A DNA stretch of 64,000 nt, taken from contig JAUQWO010000081.1 in NCBI GenBank assembly GCA_030835135.1, positions 1 to 64,000 on the forward strand. Reading direction: 5' to 3'. Positions 54,573-63,388 of this stretch are shown one piece after another. The position numbers and the translations under genes are program-made. Position 1 is the first letter of the stretch. Every line of letters begins with the position of its first letter. Origin of the DNA: Bacteroidota bacterium (GTDB lineage: Bacteria > Bacteroidota > Ignavibacteria > UBA10030 > UBA6906). The notes beneath the pieces are model-generated. The model did no database searches and was not told the origin of the DNA. It was given only the letters and a program-made list of their open reading frames with translations.

Positions 54573-54643
54573 AAAAACCCCACTTGTTCGGGAACACAGG
54601 GGGCGGATACGGGTGCGATGGGGGGACGACCGCTCACCCGTAT
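54573..54643 (-). promoter_or_regulatory. Expression platform: terminator and second hairpin in the nrdJ leader
   Basis: Just before the start codon, CCCC...GGGG forms a hairpin (about 54578-54604) ending in TTTTT on the minus strand, an intrinsic terminator. Upstream of it ATACGGGTG and CACCCGTAT (54635-54643 and 54607-54615) form a strong 9-bp stem. B12 binding probably shifts the balance towards termination. Confidence 0.6.
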
Positions 54644-54680
54644 GGATCCGTTACCTTCCCGCGAAGGTGATCGTGATACC

Positions 54681-54821
54681 GGTGCCGGCAAGGTTTCCTG
54701 GCTTGTGACGCGTACCGCTCGCACATCCTTCCCGACCGTTACCGATCAGTGGATGGACAACGCCTGTCACGCACAGTTGCGGGGCAGCTTCCGATTCGAC
54801 GGAATTCCCTTTTCCAGCACC
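54681..54821 (-). promoter_or_regulatory. Cobalamin (B12) riboswitch aptamer
   Basis: Reading the minus strand, conserved blocks occur in order: AAGGGAA; a shortened GTCGAATCGG; the core GCTGCCCCGCAACTGT (about 54788-54773); CCACTG; GGGAAGG; and the B12 box GCCAGGAAACCTTGCC (about 54703-54684). The first and last segments, GGTGC and GCACC, close the basal stem. This matches the cobalamin aptamer well. It should repress the nrdJ genes when B12 is plentiful, although a B12-dependent enzyme under such control is uncommon. Confidence 0.92.
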
Positions 54822-54844
54822 ATTCTTGAAAAGAACTGGGTCCC

Positions 54845-54873
54845 AATATAACGGTCCCCCCCGCCATAGTCAA
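54845..54873 (-). promoter_or_regulatory. Promoter of the riboswitch-nrdJ transcript
   Basis: On the minus strand TTGACT (54873-54868), exactly 17 bp, TATATT (54850-54845). Transcription from about 54838 places the aptamer some 17 nt into a 286-nt leader. Confidence 0.7.
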
Positions 54874-54888
54874 GCAACGCAGCAGCCG

Positions 54889-55605
54889 TTATTTTGGTTC
54901 TCCGGGCTCAACAAATACTTCATCCCCGAGCCCGGTGTTCACGCGGTACTCCGTGTACTTCACTGTGATCGTGCCGCTGCGTCCGCCACCGCGCGCGGCC
55001 GTCCGCCCACCCGGCCCGCCACCGAACGGGTTCGCCGGCACCGCGGCCGTCGTGTCCGCCGCCGGCGCAACGAAGGTCACGGTGAGTTGCGACGGCATCC
55101 AGAAGCCGTGTACCTGCTGATACACGAATGCCGCCTTCATCACCGCACCGGCCGGCTGCGGGATCTCGATGCGCTCCGGTGTCCAGCGCTCTCCATGCAC
55201 GTACAGCAGGATCCGGCGGATCGTGGAGCGTTCGTCACGCGGGTGCATCACAAGCCGGTGCATGACGGACGATGCTGTTCTGTCCGTCACGACACTGTCC
55301 ACCGCATACCGCTCGGTGAGTTTGCTGAACTGCATCCCCATGCTCTCGCGCGGCAGCATGGCGAAGCCCTTCGAGGCGATGTGCACTTTGTCCGGTTGCT
55401 TGTAGTACAGCGTCGCATGCATCGGCGGCACCTTCAGGTGCTCGATGTCGGCAACCACATCCAGCGTGACGGTGTAGTCCTTCACACCGGCAACCTGGTG
55501 CTCGACGCGGCGGAGAATGTCCGCACCCGGCGGATCGCCGGCGGCGAACCCGCCCGCCACGGAGGCGACGATCAGCAGGCAGAGCAGAGGAACGGTGCGC
55601 GTCAT
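54889..55605 (-). CDS. LolA-like outer-membrane lipoprotein-sorting/periplasmic protein
   Basis: ATG 55605 gives a signal peptide (MTRTVPLLCLLIVASVAGG) and 238 residues. The pattern ADILRRVEHQVAGVKDYTVTLDVVADIEHL, then LYYKQPDKVHIAS, is typical of the LolA/LolB/YdgH-type half-barrel. A Gly-rich insert (FGGGPGGRTAARGGGRSG) interrupts the C-terminal part. The transporter stop lies 11 bases upstream, so the two are probably one operon. Confidence 0.75.
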   Translation of the reverse strand: MTRTVPLLCLLIVASVAGGFAAGDPPGADILRRVEHQVAGVKDYTVTLDVVADIEHLKVPPMHATLYYKQPDKVHIASKGFAMLPRESMGMQFSKLTERYAVDSVVTDRTASSVMHRLVMHPRDERSTIRRILLYVHGERWTPERIEIPQPAGAVMKAAFVYQQVHGFWMPSQLTVTFVAPAADTTAAVPANPFGGGPGGRTAARGGGRSGTITVKYTEYRVNTGLGDEVFVEPGEPK

Positions 55606-55615
55606 GGCGCGGCCT

Positions 55616-56911
55616 TTATGCGTGTGCAGAGGTCTTCGGCTGTGATGCCGGGAGCAGAAACTTGTTGTACAATGCCATGAGCAGCGTGGCAAGCGCACCG
55701 ATGGCGATCAGGGAGATCCAGATCATCTCCGGTGTGTTGTTCGCCTTCGCGGTCTGATACACCCAGCCGCCGATGGGGTCGCCGGTGAAACGCGCGATCG
55801 CGATGGGCAGGAAGCCATAGCCCTGGAACAGACCCTGCTGTCCGGCCGGCGCGATCTCGGAGATGTACTCGTAGTAGCGCGGCGCCTGGATCATCTCACC
55901 GATGGCGAACGCGATGATGCCCGCGGCGATGGTGGGCAGACTGGGGTTGATGCCGATGATCACCCAGATAAGCGACGACAGCGCGAAACCGATGAGGATC
56001 GCCTTGTGGGTGGGCAGCTTCTTCGTCAGGTAGTTCAGCGGGATCTGGAACAGCACGATCGCGCCGGCGCCGGACCACGACTGCACGATCTCATAGGGCG
56101 CGTCCTTCCCGATGTAGTCGGTGACGTAGTACGGCACCGCGATGAACTCCTGCCAGAAGATGATCCAGTACAGGGAATAGATGAGCAGGAAGATCATGAA
56201 CCGGAAATTCTTGAGGACAACGACCAGATTCACGAACTTCCGGGCGAGAGATTCGACCGGGGCGGCGGTCTCGGGTTTCACCTCTTTGTACATGAAGAAG
56301 TTCACCACCACCATGGCGGCACAGGCCACGGCCGACACCAGGTACACGAACTCGTACCCCATGCTGTCGCGCACGAAGTACGCGATGGTCGGTCCGATCA
56401 TGGCGCCGGCATTCACCAGCCAGTAATAGATCGCGAACCCCAGCGACCGGCCTTCCTCGGTGCTGGTGACGGCCACCGTACCGAGCACGGAGGGTTTGAT
56501 GAAGGACCCGCCCACGGCAGTGAAGAGGAGGAACAGCATGAGCAGGACCGGATGCTGCTCCGTGCCGTAGATGCCCGCGAACATCGCCATGCCGAGCGAG
56601 CCGATCAGGAAGTACCCGAAGGCGAGCATCGTGAACGCGATCATGAACGCGCGCCGGAAGCCCCATTTGTCCGCCAGCGTCCCCGCCACGATCGGAAAGA
56701 GCCACATCACACCGCCGAACACGCTGGAGAACCCGCCGGCCTGCGACTCCGAATACCCGAGCACATCGCGCAGATACACCATGAACACGATCTGCTGTCC
56801 GTAGTACGCGAGCCGCTCGAACAGCTCCATGATATTGGCCACCCAGAAGGTCGGATGGAATTCCTTGCGGAGCGTTGCCAGGCTGAATGCTGCTGCCATG
56901 CGGTGTCCCAT
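55616..56911 (-). CDS. POT-type (proton-dependent) peptide/MFS transporter
   Basis: The 431-residue protein has about 12 membrane helices. The N-terminal NIMELFERLAYYGQQIVF resembles the ExxER motif region of POT transporters. An in-frame ATG at 56899 (MAAAFS) is an alternative start. It probably imports peptides or a related solute with protons. Together with the M24 peptidase upstream, peptide use is a reasonable theme. Confidence 0.8.
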   Translation of the reverse strand: MGHRMAAAFSLATLRKEFHPTFWVANIMELFERLAYYGQQIVFMVYLRDVLGYSESQAGGFSSVFGGVMWLFPIVAGTLADKWGFRRAFMIAFTMLAFGYFLIGSLGMAMFAGIYGTEQHPVLLMLFLLFTAVGGSFIKPSVLGTVAVTSTEEGRSLGFAIYYWLVNAGAMIGPTIAYFVRDSMGYEFVYLVSAVACAAMVVVNFFMYKEVKPETAAPVESLARKFVNLVVVLKNFRFMIFLLIYSLYWIIFWQEFIAVPYYVTDYIGKDAPYEIVQSWSGAGAIVLFQIPLNYLTKKLPTHKAILIGFALSSLIWVIIGINPSLPTIAAGIIAFAIGEMIQAPRYYEYISEIAPAGQQGLFQGYGFLPIAIARFTGDPIGGWVYQTAKANNTPEMIWISLIAIGALATLLMALYNKFLLPASQPKTSAHA

Positions 56912-56974
56912 TGGTGATTGGTGAGAGAAACGTTCGGCTACGACGTCGGCCCGGTGATACGGCCCGCAACCGCT

Positions 56975-58153
56975 TTACAGCAGCACCAGCTCCCGCTGGA
57001 CCTCGCCCGTCACTTCGGGCACACCGTCATGACGGATGAACACATTGATCTCCGTGCGCACCGCCATCTTCTTCTCTTCGAGATAGATCCCGGGCTCGAT
57101 CGAGAAGCAGCACCCCGGCATCAGTTGACGGTCGTCGCGCGTTTCGAGGTTGTCGATGTTCCCCCCGTTCCCGTGCACCTCCTCGCCGATCGAATGCCCC
57201 GTGCGGTGCACGAAGTACTTGCCGTAGCCCGCCTTCTTCACGACGGAGCGGCACACCTCGTCCACTTCCCATCCGGCCACCGGCTTCTTCTTCCCGAACC
57301 GTTCCTTGACGAACGCGACCGCGGCGTCGCGGGCTTTCATCACCGTGTCGAACATCTTGACGTATTCCGCCGGTGGCTGCGTGCCGATGAAGCCGGACCA
57401 GGTGATATCATAGTAGATGGCGCCGGGCTCGTTCTTCTTTGCCCAGAGATCGATCAGCACGGTATCGCCGGGCTTGAATGGACGGTTGTTCGCCGGCGTG
57501 GATTCGAAATGCGGGTCGGCGGGATGCTCGTTCGACCCGACGATCGGTGCATCGCCGGTGGTGAGGCCGAGTTCCGTGAAGCGCCGCAGGATGAATTGCG
57601 TCACGTCCAGTTCCGACACGCCGTTCCCCTGCCGTATGCCATCGGCGATCCGCTGGTACGCCTCAGCGCGCACGCGGTCCACAAGCACCCCGGCTTCCTT
57701 GTGCGAGACATACCCCTTCTCGTCGATCACCGCTTCGAACAGCTGCACCAAGTCGGCGGACGACACGACCTTGTGGCCGAAGCTCTTCACGAGTTCGATC
57801 GTCCCGGCATCCACCATCGAGACCGCGGGGATGTTGTTCATCGGGGAGTACTGCATCGCGATCTTCTTCTTCGGACCGAGCATCTTCTTCAGCGATGCAT
57901 GCAGCTGTTCCCACGGCAGGTACACCGTCTTGCTCCCGGGCAACGCATCCAGCTTCCCCTTCTCCACGCTGTGCACCAGCCGTTTCGGTTCGCCCTTCGC
58001 CGGAATGAAATAGAACCACCGGCGCGTGGTCATCCGGTTCGGGTCCAGACCGAGGATGCGGATGGCGAGATGATCGCGGTTGTGGAAGTCGCAGAACAGC
58101 CAGCCGTCGATCGTACGGTCTCTGAGTGCTTTCTGTATACGCTGCAGATCCAT
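56975..58153 (-). CDS. M24 family metallopeptidase (Xaa-Pro aminopeptidase-like)
   Basis: The 392-residue protein has an N-terminal creatinase-type domain and a pita-bread catalytic domain. Metal ligands appear in DTVLIDLWAKKNEPGAIYYD, VHRTGHSIGEEVHG, SIEPGIYL and VRTEINVFI. It cleaves N-terminal residues before proline or a related substrate. It follows the ABC exporter genes by 33 nt and precedes the peptide transporter. Confidence 0.9.
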   Translation of the reverse strand: MDLQRIQKALRDRTIDGWLFCDFHNRDHLAIRILGLDPNRMTTRRWFYFIPAKGEPKRLVHSVEKGKLDALPGSKTVYLPWEQLHASLKKMLGPKKKIAMQYSPMNNIPAVSMVDAGTIELVKSFGHKVVSSADLVQLFEAVIDEKGYVSHKEAGVLVDRVRAEAYQRIADGIRQGNGVSELDVTQFILRRFTELGLTTGDAPIVGSNEHPADPHFESTPANNRPFKPGDTVLIDLWAKKNEPGAIYYDITWSGFIGTQPPAEYVKMFDTVMKARDAAVAFVKERFGKKKPVAGWEVDEVCRSVVKKAGYGKYFVHRTGHSIGEEVHGNGGNIDNLETRDDRQLMPGCCFSIEPGIYLEEKKMAVRTEINVFIRHDGVPEVTGEVQRELVLL

Positions 58154-58186
58154 GGCGGGAACCCTGGAGTGATGGAGGAAGGACGA

Positions 58187-59023
58187 TCAGCTCAGGACAT
58201 CTTTCTTCTGAAAAATATACCACGTAACAGCATAAAAACCAACACTGAATCCGCCCAGCACCAGCATGGAATGGCGTATCGTCTCCCACGGCACCGGGTC
58301 TTCGAACACCTTCGCCCAGAGATCCAGGTACGTCGTGAAGAGGTACGGTTTCATGGCCGTGAACAGCTCCACCGGCAGGTTCCCGATGATATAGGAGACG
58401 ATGATCACCGCCATGGTGCCGATGATCGGACCGATGCCGTTCTCGACGAGCGATGAGAACAGGAACGCCAGCGACGCCACGGTGCACATCCCCCAGGTGG
58501 CGAGCGCTATCCCCGCCGCCATCCGCCACAGCACATCGCTCTCCGCCAGGATCGTCAGATCGCGCCCCGGCACGAGCAGATCACCCGTCCCGAAGAGCGC
58601 CGTGCCCAGGGCCAGGGAGAGAACCCCCATGAACACCACCAGCGCACCGGCATACACGAGCGTGGTCACATACTTGGCGAACAGGATATACGAGCGCGAG
58701 ACCGGCCGCGTGAGCAGCAACCGGAACGTGCCGCCGGTCGCCTCCCCGGCGAGCTGATCGCCCGCACCCAGGGTGATGAGGAACGGGACATGGATCCAGA
58801 GCGCGTTCAGGATGAAGTACGTGATGAAGAATCCGTTCTTGATGTTCCCGACGATCAGAAAATCGGACGCCAACCCGCGCGTCATCCCCCGTGCCCAGCC
58901 GCCCTTTTCGAACAGGAGCCCGACGTCGATGAGGGGGATGATGATCGCGATCGTGAGGAACGAAATGTAGGAGCGCCACTTGAGCGCGGTCTTGACGATC
59001 TCGTTGCCAAGGATGCTTTTCAT
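58187..59023 (-). CDS. ABC-2 type exporter permease
   Basis: The 278-residue protein has about six membrane helices. The region ATGGTFRLLLTRPVSRSYILFAKYV is the classic ABC-2 (Gliding/NatB-type) loop. Its start overlaps the ATPase stop by 4 nt. The cargo is unknown. Confidence 0.88.
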   Translation of the reverse strand: MKSILGNEIVKTALKWRSYISFLTIAIIIPLIDVGLLFEKGGWARGMTRGLASDFLIVGNIKNGFFITYFILNALWIHVPFLITLGAGDQLAGEATGGTFRLLLTRPVSRSYILFAKYVTTLVYAGALVVFMGVLSLALGTALFGTGDLLVPGRDLTILAESDVLWRMAAGIALATWGMCTVASLAFLFSSLVENGIGPIIGTMAVIIVSYIIGNLPVELFTAMKPYLFTTYLDLWAKVFEDPVPWETIRHSMLVLGGFSVGFYAVTWYIFQKKDVLS

Positions 59024-59982
59024 GGCCGGTCCTCCTTCCGTGCGCCGGATTCACCCGGAACATGCACATCCGATGCGCCTTCCGTGATGGCAAGGAAATA
59101 TTCCTCGAGCGAACGGCGCGGGATCACTGCATGGACAGCCATCCCGCCTTCCAGCAATTGCCGCGTGAGCAGCGGCGTACTGTCCGGATGTGCCGCACAC
59201 TCGATCCACGCATCGACGATCTCCGCGCGTTCCACGCCGGGCACGGCCCGCAGAAGATCGACCGCCCGGTCGAGCGGACGCGCATCGATCCGCACCAGGT
59301 GCGGCCCCGCGGCAAGGAGATCCGCAACGCGTCCCTGCACGGCAAGCGTCCCCTTGTTGATGATGGCCATGTGTGTGGCGGTCTGTTCGATCTCCGCAAG
59401 GAGATGCGAGGAGAGGAAGATGGTGACGGTGCCGGACTGCGACAATTGCCGGATGAGTTCGCGCACTTCCTTGATCCCCTGCGGGTCGAGCCCCGTGGTC
59501 GGCTCGTCCAGCACAACGAACTCCGGCCCGCCCAGCAGCGCCTGCGCGATCCCGAGCCGCTGCTTCATGCCGTGCGAATACGCCTTCACCCTGTCGGCCG
59601 CCCGGGCCGTGAGCCCGACGATATCCAGCACACGGTCGATGTCTGTGTGCGAGTCGTCTCCCCGGAGCGACGCAACGATCTCCAGATTCCTGCGCGCGGA
59701 GAGATACGAATAGAAGTCGGCCCGTTCGACGAGCCCTCCCACGCGCCGGAGTGCCGCCGACCGATGCTTCTGGAGCGAGCGCCCGAACAGGTCAACATGC
59801 CCGGCCGTCGGCTTGATCAGCGACAGGAGCATGCGGATGGTGGTGCTCTTCCCGGCCCCGTTGGGCCCAAGAAAGCCGAACACGTCGCCGCGGCGCACCG
59901 TAAGGTCCAGGTCGCGGACGGCCCAGCGCTTCCCATACCGCTTTCCGAGACCGAAAGTCTGCAAAATGACGTCAGAAGACAT
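59020..59982 (-). CDS. ABC transporter ATP-binding protein
   Basis: The start at 59982 (MSSDVILQTFGLGKRYG) is favoured; 60012 is possible. The ~320-residue protein has Walker A GPNGAGKSTT, Walker B FVVLDEPTTGLDP and a diverged signature YSHGMKQRLGIA, as in CcmA/NatA-type exporters. The C-terminal 100 residues form the usual extension. It powers the downstream permease. Confidence 0.92.
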   Translation of the reverse strand: MSSDVILQTFGLGKRYGKRWAVRDLDLTVRRGDVFGFLGPNGAGKSTTIRMLLSLIKPTAGHVDLFGRSLQKHRSAALRRVGGLVERADFYSYLSARRNLEIVASLRGDDSHTDIDRVLDIVGLTARAADRVKAYSHGMKQRLGIAQALLGGPEFVVLDEPTTGLDPQGIKEVRELIRQLSQSGTVTIFLSSHLLAEIEQTATHMAIINKGTLAVQGRVADLLAAGPHLVRIDARPLDRAVDLLRAVPGVERAEIVDAWIECAAHPDSTPLLTRQLLEGGMAVHAVIPRRSLEEYFLAITEGASDVHVPGESGARKEDRP

Positions 59983-60013
59983 GTGGCGATCCCCGGTAGC
60001 TGAGGAGGACATC

Positions 60014-60042
60014 TTGACTCTGGGAGAGGTTTTGGCTACTTT
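60014..60042 (+). promoter_or_regulatory. Promoter of the sensor kinase gene
   Basis: TTGACT (60014-60019), a 17-bp spacer and TACTTT (60037-60042). The predicted leader to the ATG at 60091 is about 42 nt. Confidence 0.6.
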
Positions 60043-60090
60043 TGACCACTGAAGCGACAGGGATCCCCACCCCTATCAGCCGGCCGTTCA

Positions 60091-61788
60091 ATGAAAAAAA
60101 CTCGCACGTCCCGTACCGTAAAAGCGAAAACGACCCGTCGCGCACCCGCGCGCCGTACGGGAGAGCAGACCGACCAGATCATGGCGGCGCTCGAACGGAA
60201 CATCCTGTTCCGCGATGTGCAACCGCGCGTCATCAAGAAGAGCCTCAGCCATTTCACGCGCCTGACGATCCCCGCTGGGGATCTGATCTTCGATGAATAT
60301 TCGAAGGGGCGCGAACTCTATCTGCTGTGTTCCGGGCGGGTGCGGATAAAGAAATATACGAAATTTGGTGTTGAATCGTTGCTTGCGGTACTGCACCCCG
60401 GCGACTTTTTCGGCGAACTCTCCCTCATCGACGGTCTCCCCCGTTCCGCGCGTGCCGATGCCATGGACGAATGCATCGTCCTCACCATCACGGCGGATGC
60501 CTTCCGCGAACTCGTCGCGAAGAACCAGCAGATCGCCCTGAACCTGCTCCACAACCTGGGCGTGCGCCTCCGCACCATGGACCAGACGTTCGTCATGGAG
60601 CTGGGCCGGAATGCGCTGGCCTCCAAGAATAAGCTGGACAAGCTCAGCCTGCTCATCGAGGCGACGAAGATCGTCAACTCGGCCCTCACCATCGATACGC
60701 TGCTGGGCCTGATCATGGATGTGGCCACGAGGAGCATCAGCGCGGACCGCGGCACGTTGTATCTCATCGACCGCACGACCGACGAGCTGTGGTCGAAGGT
60801 GGCGCAGGGCGTGGACATGGTCGAGATCCGCCTGCCCGTCGGCAAGGGTCTTGCCGGCTACGTCGCACGCACCGGCGAGATCGTGAACATCACCAATGCG
60901 TATCAGGACCCCCGGTTCAATCCCGAGATCGACAAGAAGAGCGGCTACTCGACGCAAACGGTGCTCTGCATGCCGATGCGCAACCGCGAAGGGGTGATCA
61001 TCGGCGTCTTCCAGCTGCTGAACAAGCGCACGGGACATTTCGGTCCGGAGGACGAGGCCTTCATCGACGCGCTCTCGGTGCACGCGGCCATCGCACTGGA
61101 GAACGCGCAACTCGCACGGCAGATGGTGGAAAGCGAACGGCTGAGCGCCGTGGGTCGCATGGCATCATCGATCCTCCACGACATCAAGAACCCGCTCTCG
61201 ACGCTCCGGCTGTATGCGGATATCATCCGGCGCGGCAGCCAGACGCAGGACCCCGCGCAGATCGCCGATCAGATGATACGGCAGATCGACCGGTTCAACG
61301 ACATGGCGCAGGAGATCCTGGACTTCGCCCATGGCGTGAGCGAGATCTCGATCGAGCAGGTGGAGCTGGGCCAGGTCCTCGATCCCCTCGTCCGCTTCAT
61401 CGAGGCCGACCTTGCATCGCACAAGGTCACGCTGGTCCGCGACATTCAGTACACCGGTCCATGCCAGCTCGACATGGACAAACTGGCGCGCGCGGTCTAT
61501 AACCTCACCAGCAACGCAGTGGATGCGATGGCGGAGGGCGGGACACTGACGCTCAGCACGGCGGCAGCGAACGGCCACATGGTGATCGGGATCGGCGACA
61601 CCGGCCCCGGGATCCCGGAGGAGGTTCGCGCCAGGATGTTCGAACCGTTCTTCACGCATGGCAAGCGGCACGGCACCGGTCTGGGGCTCTCGATCGTCAA
61701 GAAGATCATGGACGAGCACCGCGGGCGCGTCGAGGTCGAGTCGGCCGTGGGCAAAGGCACCACCTTCCGCCTGTTCTTCCCCCTCTAG
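60091..61788 (+). CDS. Soluble sensor histidine kinase with cNMP-binding and GAF domains
   Basis: The 565-residue protein starts with a Lys/Arg/Thr-rich tail, then a CRP-type cyclic-nucleotide domain (residues ~35-155; phosphate-binding motif GELSLIDGLPRSARADA). A GAF domain follows (~185-345), then the dimerisation/phospho-acceptor helix with His in SSILHDIKNPLSTLRL and an HATPase domain (NLTSNAVDAM, DTGPGIP, GTGLGLSIVKKIM). No membrane segment and no receiver or DNA-binding domain are present. No response regulator gene is adjacent, so its partner is elsewhere. It may sense a cyclic nucleotide and a second small ligand. Confidence 0.93.
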   Translation: MKKTRTSRTVKAKTTRRAPARRTGEQTDQIMAALERNILFRDVQPRVIKKSLSHFTRLTIPAGDLIFDEYSKGRELYLLCSGRVRIKKYTKFGVESLLAVLHPGDFFGELSLIDGLPRSARADAMDECIVLTITADAFRELVAKNQQIALNLLHNLGVRLRTMDQTFVMELGRNALASKNKLDKLSLLIEATKIVNSALTIDTLLGLIMDVATRSISADRGTLYLIDRTTDELWSKVAQGVDMVEIRLPVGKGLAGYVARTGEIVNITNAYQDPRFNPEIDKKSGYSTQTVLCMPMRNREGVIIGVFQLLNKRTGHFGPEDEAFIDALSVHAAIALENAQLARQMVESERLSAVGRMASSILHDIKNPLSTLRLYADIIRRGSQTQDPAQIADQMIRQIDRFNDMAQEILDFAHGVSEISIEQVELGQVLDPLVRFIEADLASHKVTLVRDIQYTGPCQLDMDKLARAVYNLTSNAVDAMAEGGTLTLSTAAANGHMVIGIGDTGPGIPEEVRARMFEPFFTHGKRHGTGLGLSIVKKIMDEHRGRVEVESAVGKGTTFRLFFPL

Positions 61789-61850
61789 CATACCCCCGCC
61801 GGTATCGCCCTGCCGTTGAGGCGTCCGATCCATGCGCAAAGACAGCGGAA

Positions 61851-61873
61851 CGCCCGATTCCGGGCGATTTCTT
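61851..61873 (+). terminator. Short terminator after the sensor kinase
   Basis: CGCCCG-ATTC-CGGGCG is followed by ATTTCTT. The stem is short and termination is likely partial. Confidence 0.5.
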
Positions 61874-61886
61874 GAGATTTCGCGGC

Positions 61887-61915
61887 TTGGAAGTGGTAGC
61901 GCTTTTCCGTACATT
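61887..61915 (+). promoter_or_regulatory. Promoter of tRNA-Leu and probably tig-clpP
   Basis: TTGGAA (61887-61892), a 17-bp spacer and TACATT (61910-61915). It is about 65 bp upstream of the tRNA. No second promoter is obvious in the 52 nt between the tRNA and tig. Confidence 0.5.
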
Positions 61916-61982
61916 ACTGTATTAAGGAGGAACTGCCCGCCGCGGGAATTCGACGTGGCCGGGAGGTGTTCCGTTGGTGTAC

Positions 61983-62064
61983 GGGCACATGGCGGAATTG
62001 GTAGACGCGCCAGACTTAGGATCTGGTGGAGCAATCCATGAGGGTTCGAGTCCCCCTGTGCCCA
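61983..62064 (+). tRNA. tRNA-Leu (anticodon TAG)
   Basis: The acceptor stem GGGCACA pairs with TGTGCCC, followed by discriminator A. The anticodon arm CCAGA-CTTAGGA-TCTGG has TAG at its centre, and the long variable arm (about 62029-62041) marks a class II tRNA. The T arm GGGTTCGAGTCCC is intact. CCA is not encoded, so it must be added after transcription. Confidence 0.96.
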
Positions 62065-62116
62065 CTCGCAATCAACAGACGTCACTTCTCCGTTCATAAC
62101 GTTACGAGGTTGTCCG

Positions 62117-63388
62117 TTGCAGGTCTCGATCAACACACTCTCCGATGTCAAGCAGGAAGCCACCATCGAGCTCACGAGCGCTGAGCTCCAGCCCCACTTC
62201 GACGCCGCGTACGCCAAGTACCGCACCAAGGTGGAACTGAAGGGGTTCCGCAAGGGCAAAGCGCCCCTTGAGATGATCAAGAAGATCTATGGCGAAGCGA
62301 TCGAACATGAGTCGCTCGACGACGTCGCCAACACGTTCTTCCACCAGGCGATGGATGAGAAGAACATCCACCCCATCGGCCGCCCGTCGATGGTGGACAT
62401 GGACTACAAGCGGGGCGAGAAGTTGCAGTTCCGCGTCGAATACGAACTGAAGCCGCCCGTCGCACTCAAGACCTACAAGGGCATCGCGGTCGAACGCCCC
62501 GTCCACACGGTCACGGATGAGGAAGTGAACGAGGAAGTGCAGCAGATCCTGAAGGCGAACAGCACATCGGTGCCGGCAGAGACGGCCGCCGACGACGAGC
62601 ATGTCATCACCGCGGATGTGCAGGAGCTGGACGAGGCCGGCACACCGCTCGTCGGCCGGAAGTCCAATGGCGTCCGGTTCTACCTGGGCGACCATACGAT
62701 CGCCCCCGAGCTGCGCGAGGCGCTCCGCGGCGCGAAGGTCGGCACACCGCTCGACGCCGCGTACCAGAACCAGCACGGCGACCACAGCCACACGGTGCGG
62801 CTGGCCATCACCCCGAAGAGCATCGAGAAGCTGCAGCTCCCGGCGTTCGATGAGACGCTGGTGAAGAAGATCACGCGCGACAAGGTGAGTTCGCCGGACG
62901 AGTTCAAGGCGTCCATGCGGGCCGACATCGAGCGCTACTGGAACGAACGGTCGGAAGCGAAGGTCGCGGACGACATCGCCTCCGAGATCGTGCGCGGCCA
63001 CGACGTCACGGTCCCCGATGCGTTCACGGAAGCGCTGCTGGATTCCTATGTGGACGAGGTCCGCGAGCGGTCGCGCGACAAGGCGCTCCCGCGCGGGTTC
63101 GACGAGAAGAAGTATCGTGAGGAACGCCGCACGCAGGCCATCTGGCAGGCAAAGTGGATGATGGTCAAGGAGGCGATCGCGGACGCAGAGAAGATCACGG
63201 TGACCGACGAGGACATCGAGAAGGTTGCCGCCGAGGAAGCCGTGCGCATCGGCCTCGAGAAGGAGAAGCTCCTCCCGCACTACAAGAAGTCGGAAGCGGT
63301 GAAGGACCGGATCCTCTCGGAGAAGATCATGGTGTTCCTCAAGCAGAACGCAACGATCACGGACAAGATCCTTACCGAAGGGGCATGA
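62117..63388 (+). CDS. tig: Trigger factor (ribosome-associated chaperone)
   Basis: The 423-residue protein starts at a TTG after GAGG. It has the ribosome-binding N-terminal domain ([21 protein letters not shown], a variant of the family G-F-R-x-G-K-x-P signature), a diverged central PPIase-like domain (residues ~155-235) and the helical chaperone C-terminus. It acts on nascent chains. The gene is followed, with a 4-nt overlap, by clpP, the classical tig-clpP arrangement. Confidence 0.96.
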   Translation: MQVSINTLSDVKQEATIELTSAELQPHFDAAYAKYRTKVELKGFRKGKAPLEMIKKIYGEAIEHESLDDVANTFFHQAMDEKNIHPIGRPSMVDMDYKRGEKLQFRVEYELKPPVALKTYKGIAVERPVHTVTDEEVNEEVQQILKANSTSVPAETAADDEHVITADVQELDEAGTPLVGRKSNGVRFYLGDHTIAPELREALRGAKVGTPLDAAYQNQHGDHSHTVRLAITPKSIEKLQLPAFDETLVKKITRDKVSSPDEFKASMRADIERYWNERSEAKVADDIASEIVRGHDVTVPDAFTEALLDSYVDEVRERSRDKALPRGFDEKKYREERRTQAIWQAKWMMVKEAIADAEKITVTDEDIEKVAAEEAVRIGLEKEKLLPHYKKSEAVKDRILSEKIMVFLKQNATITDKILTEGA

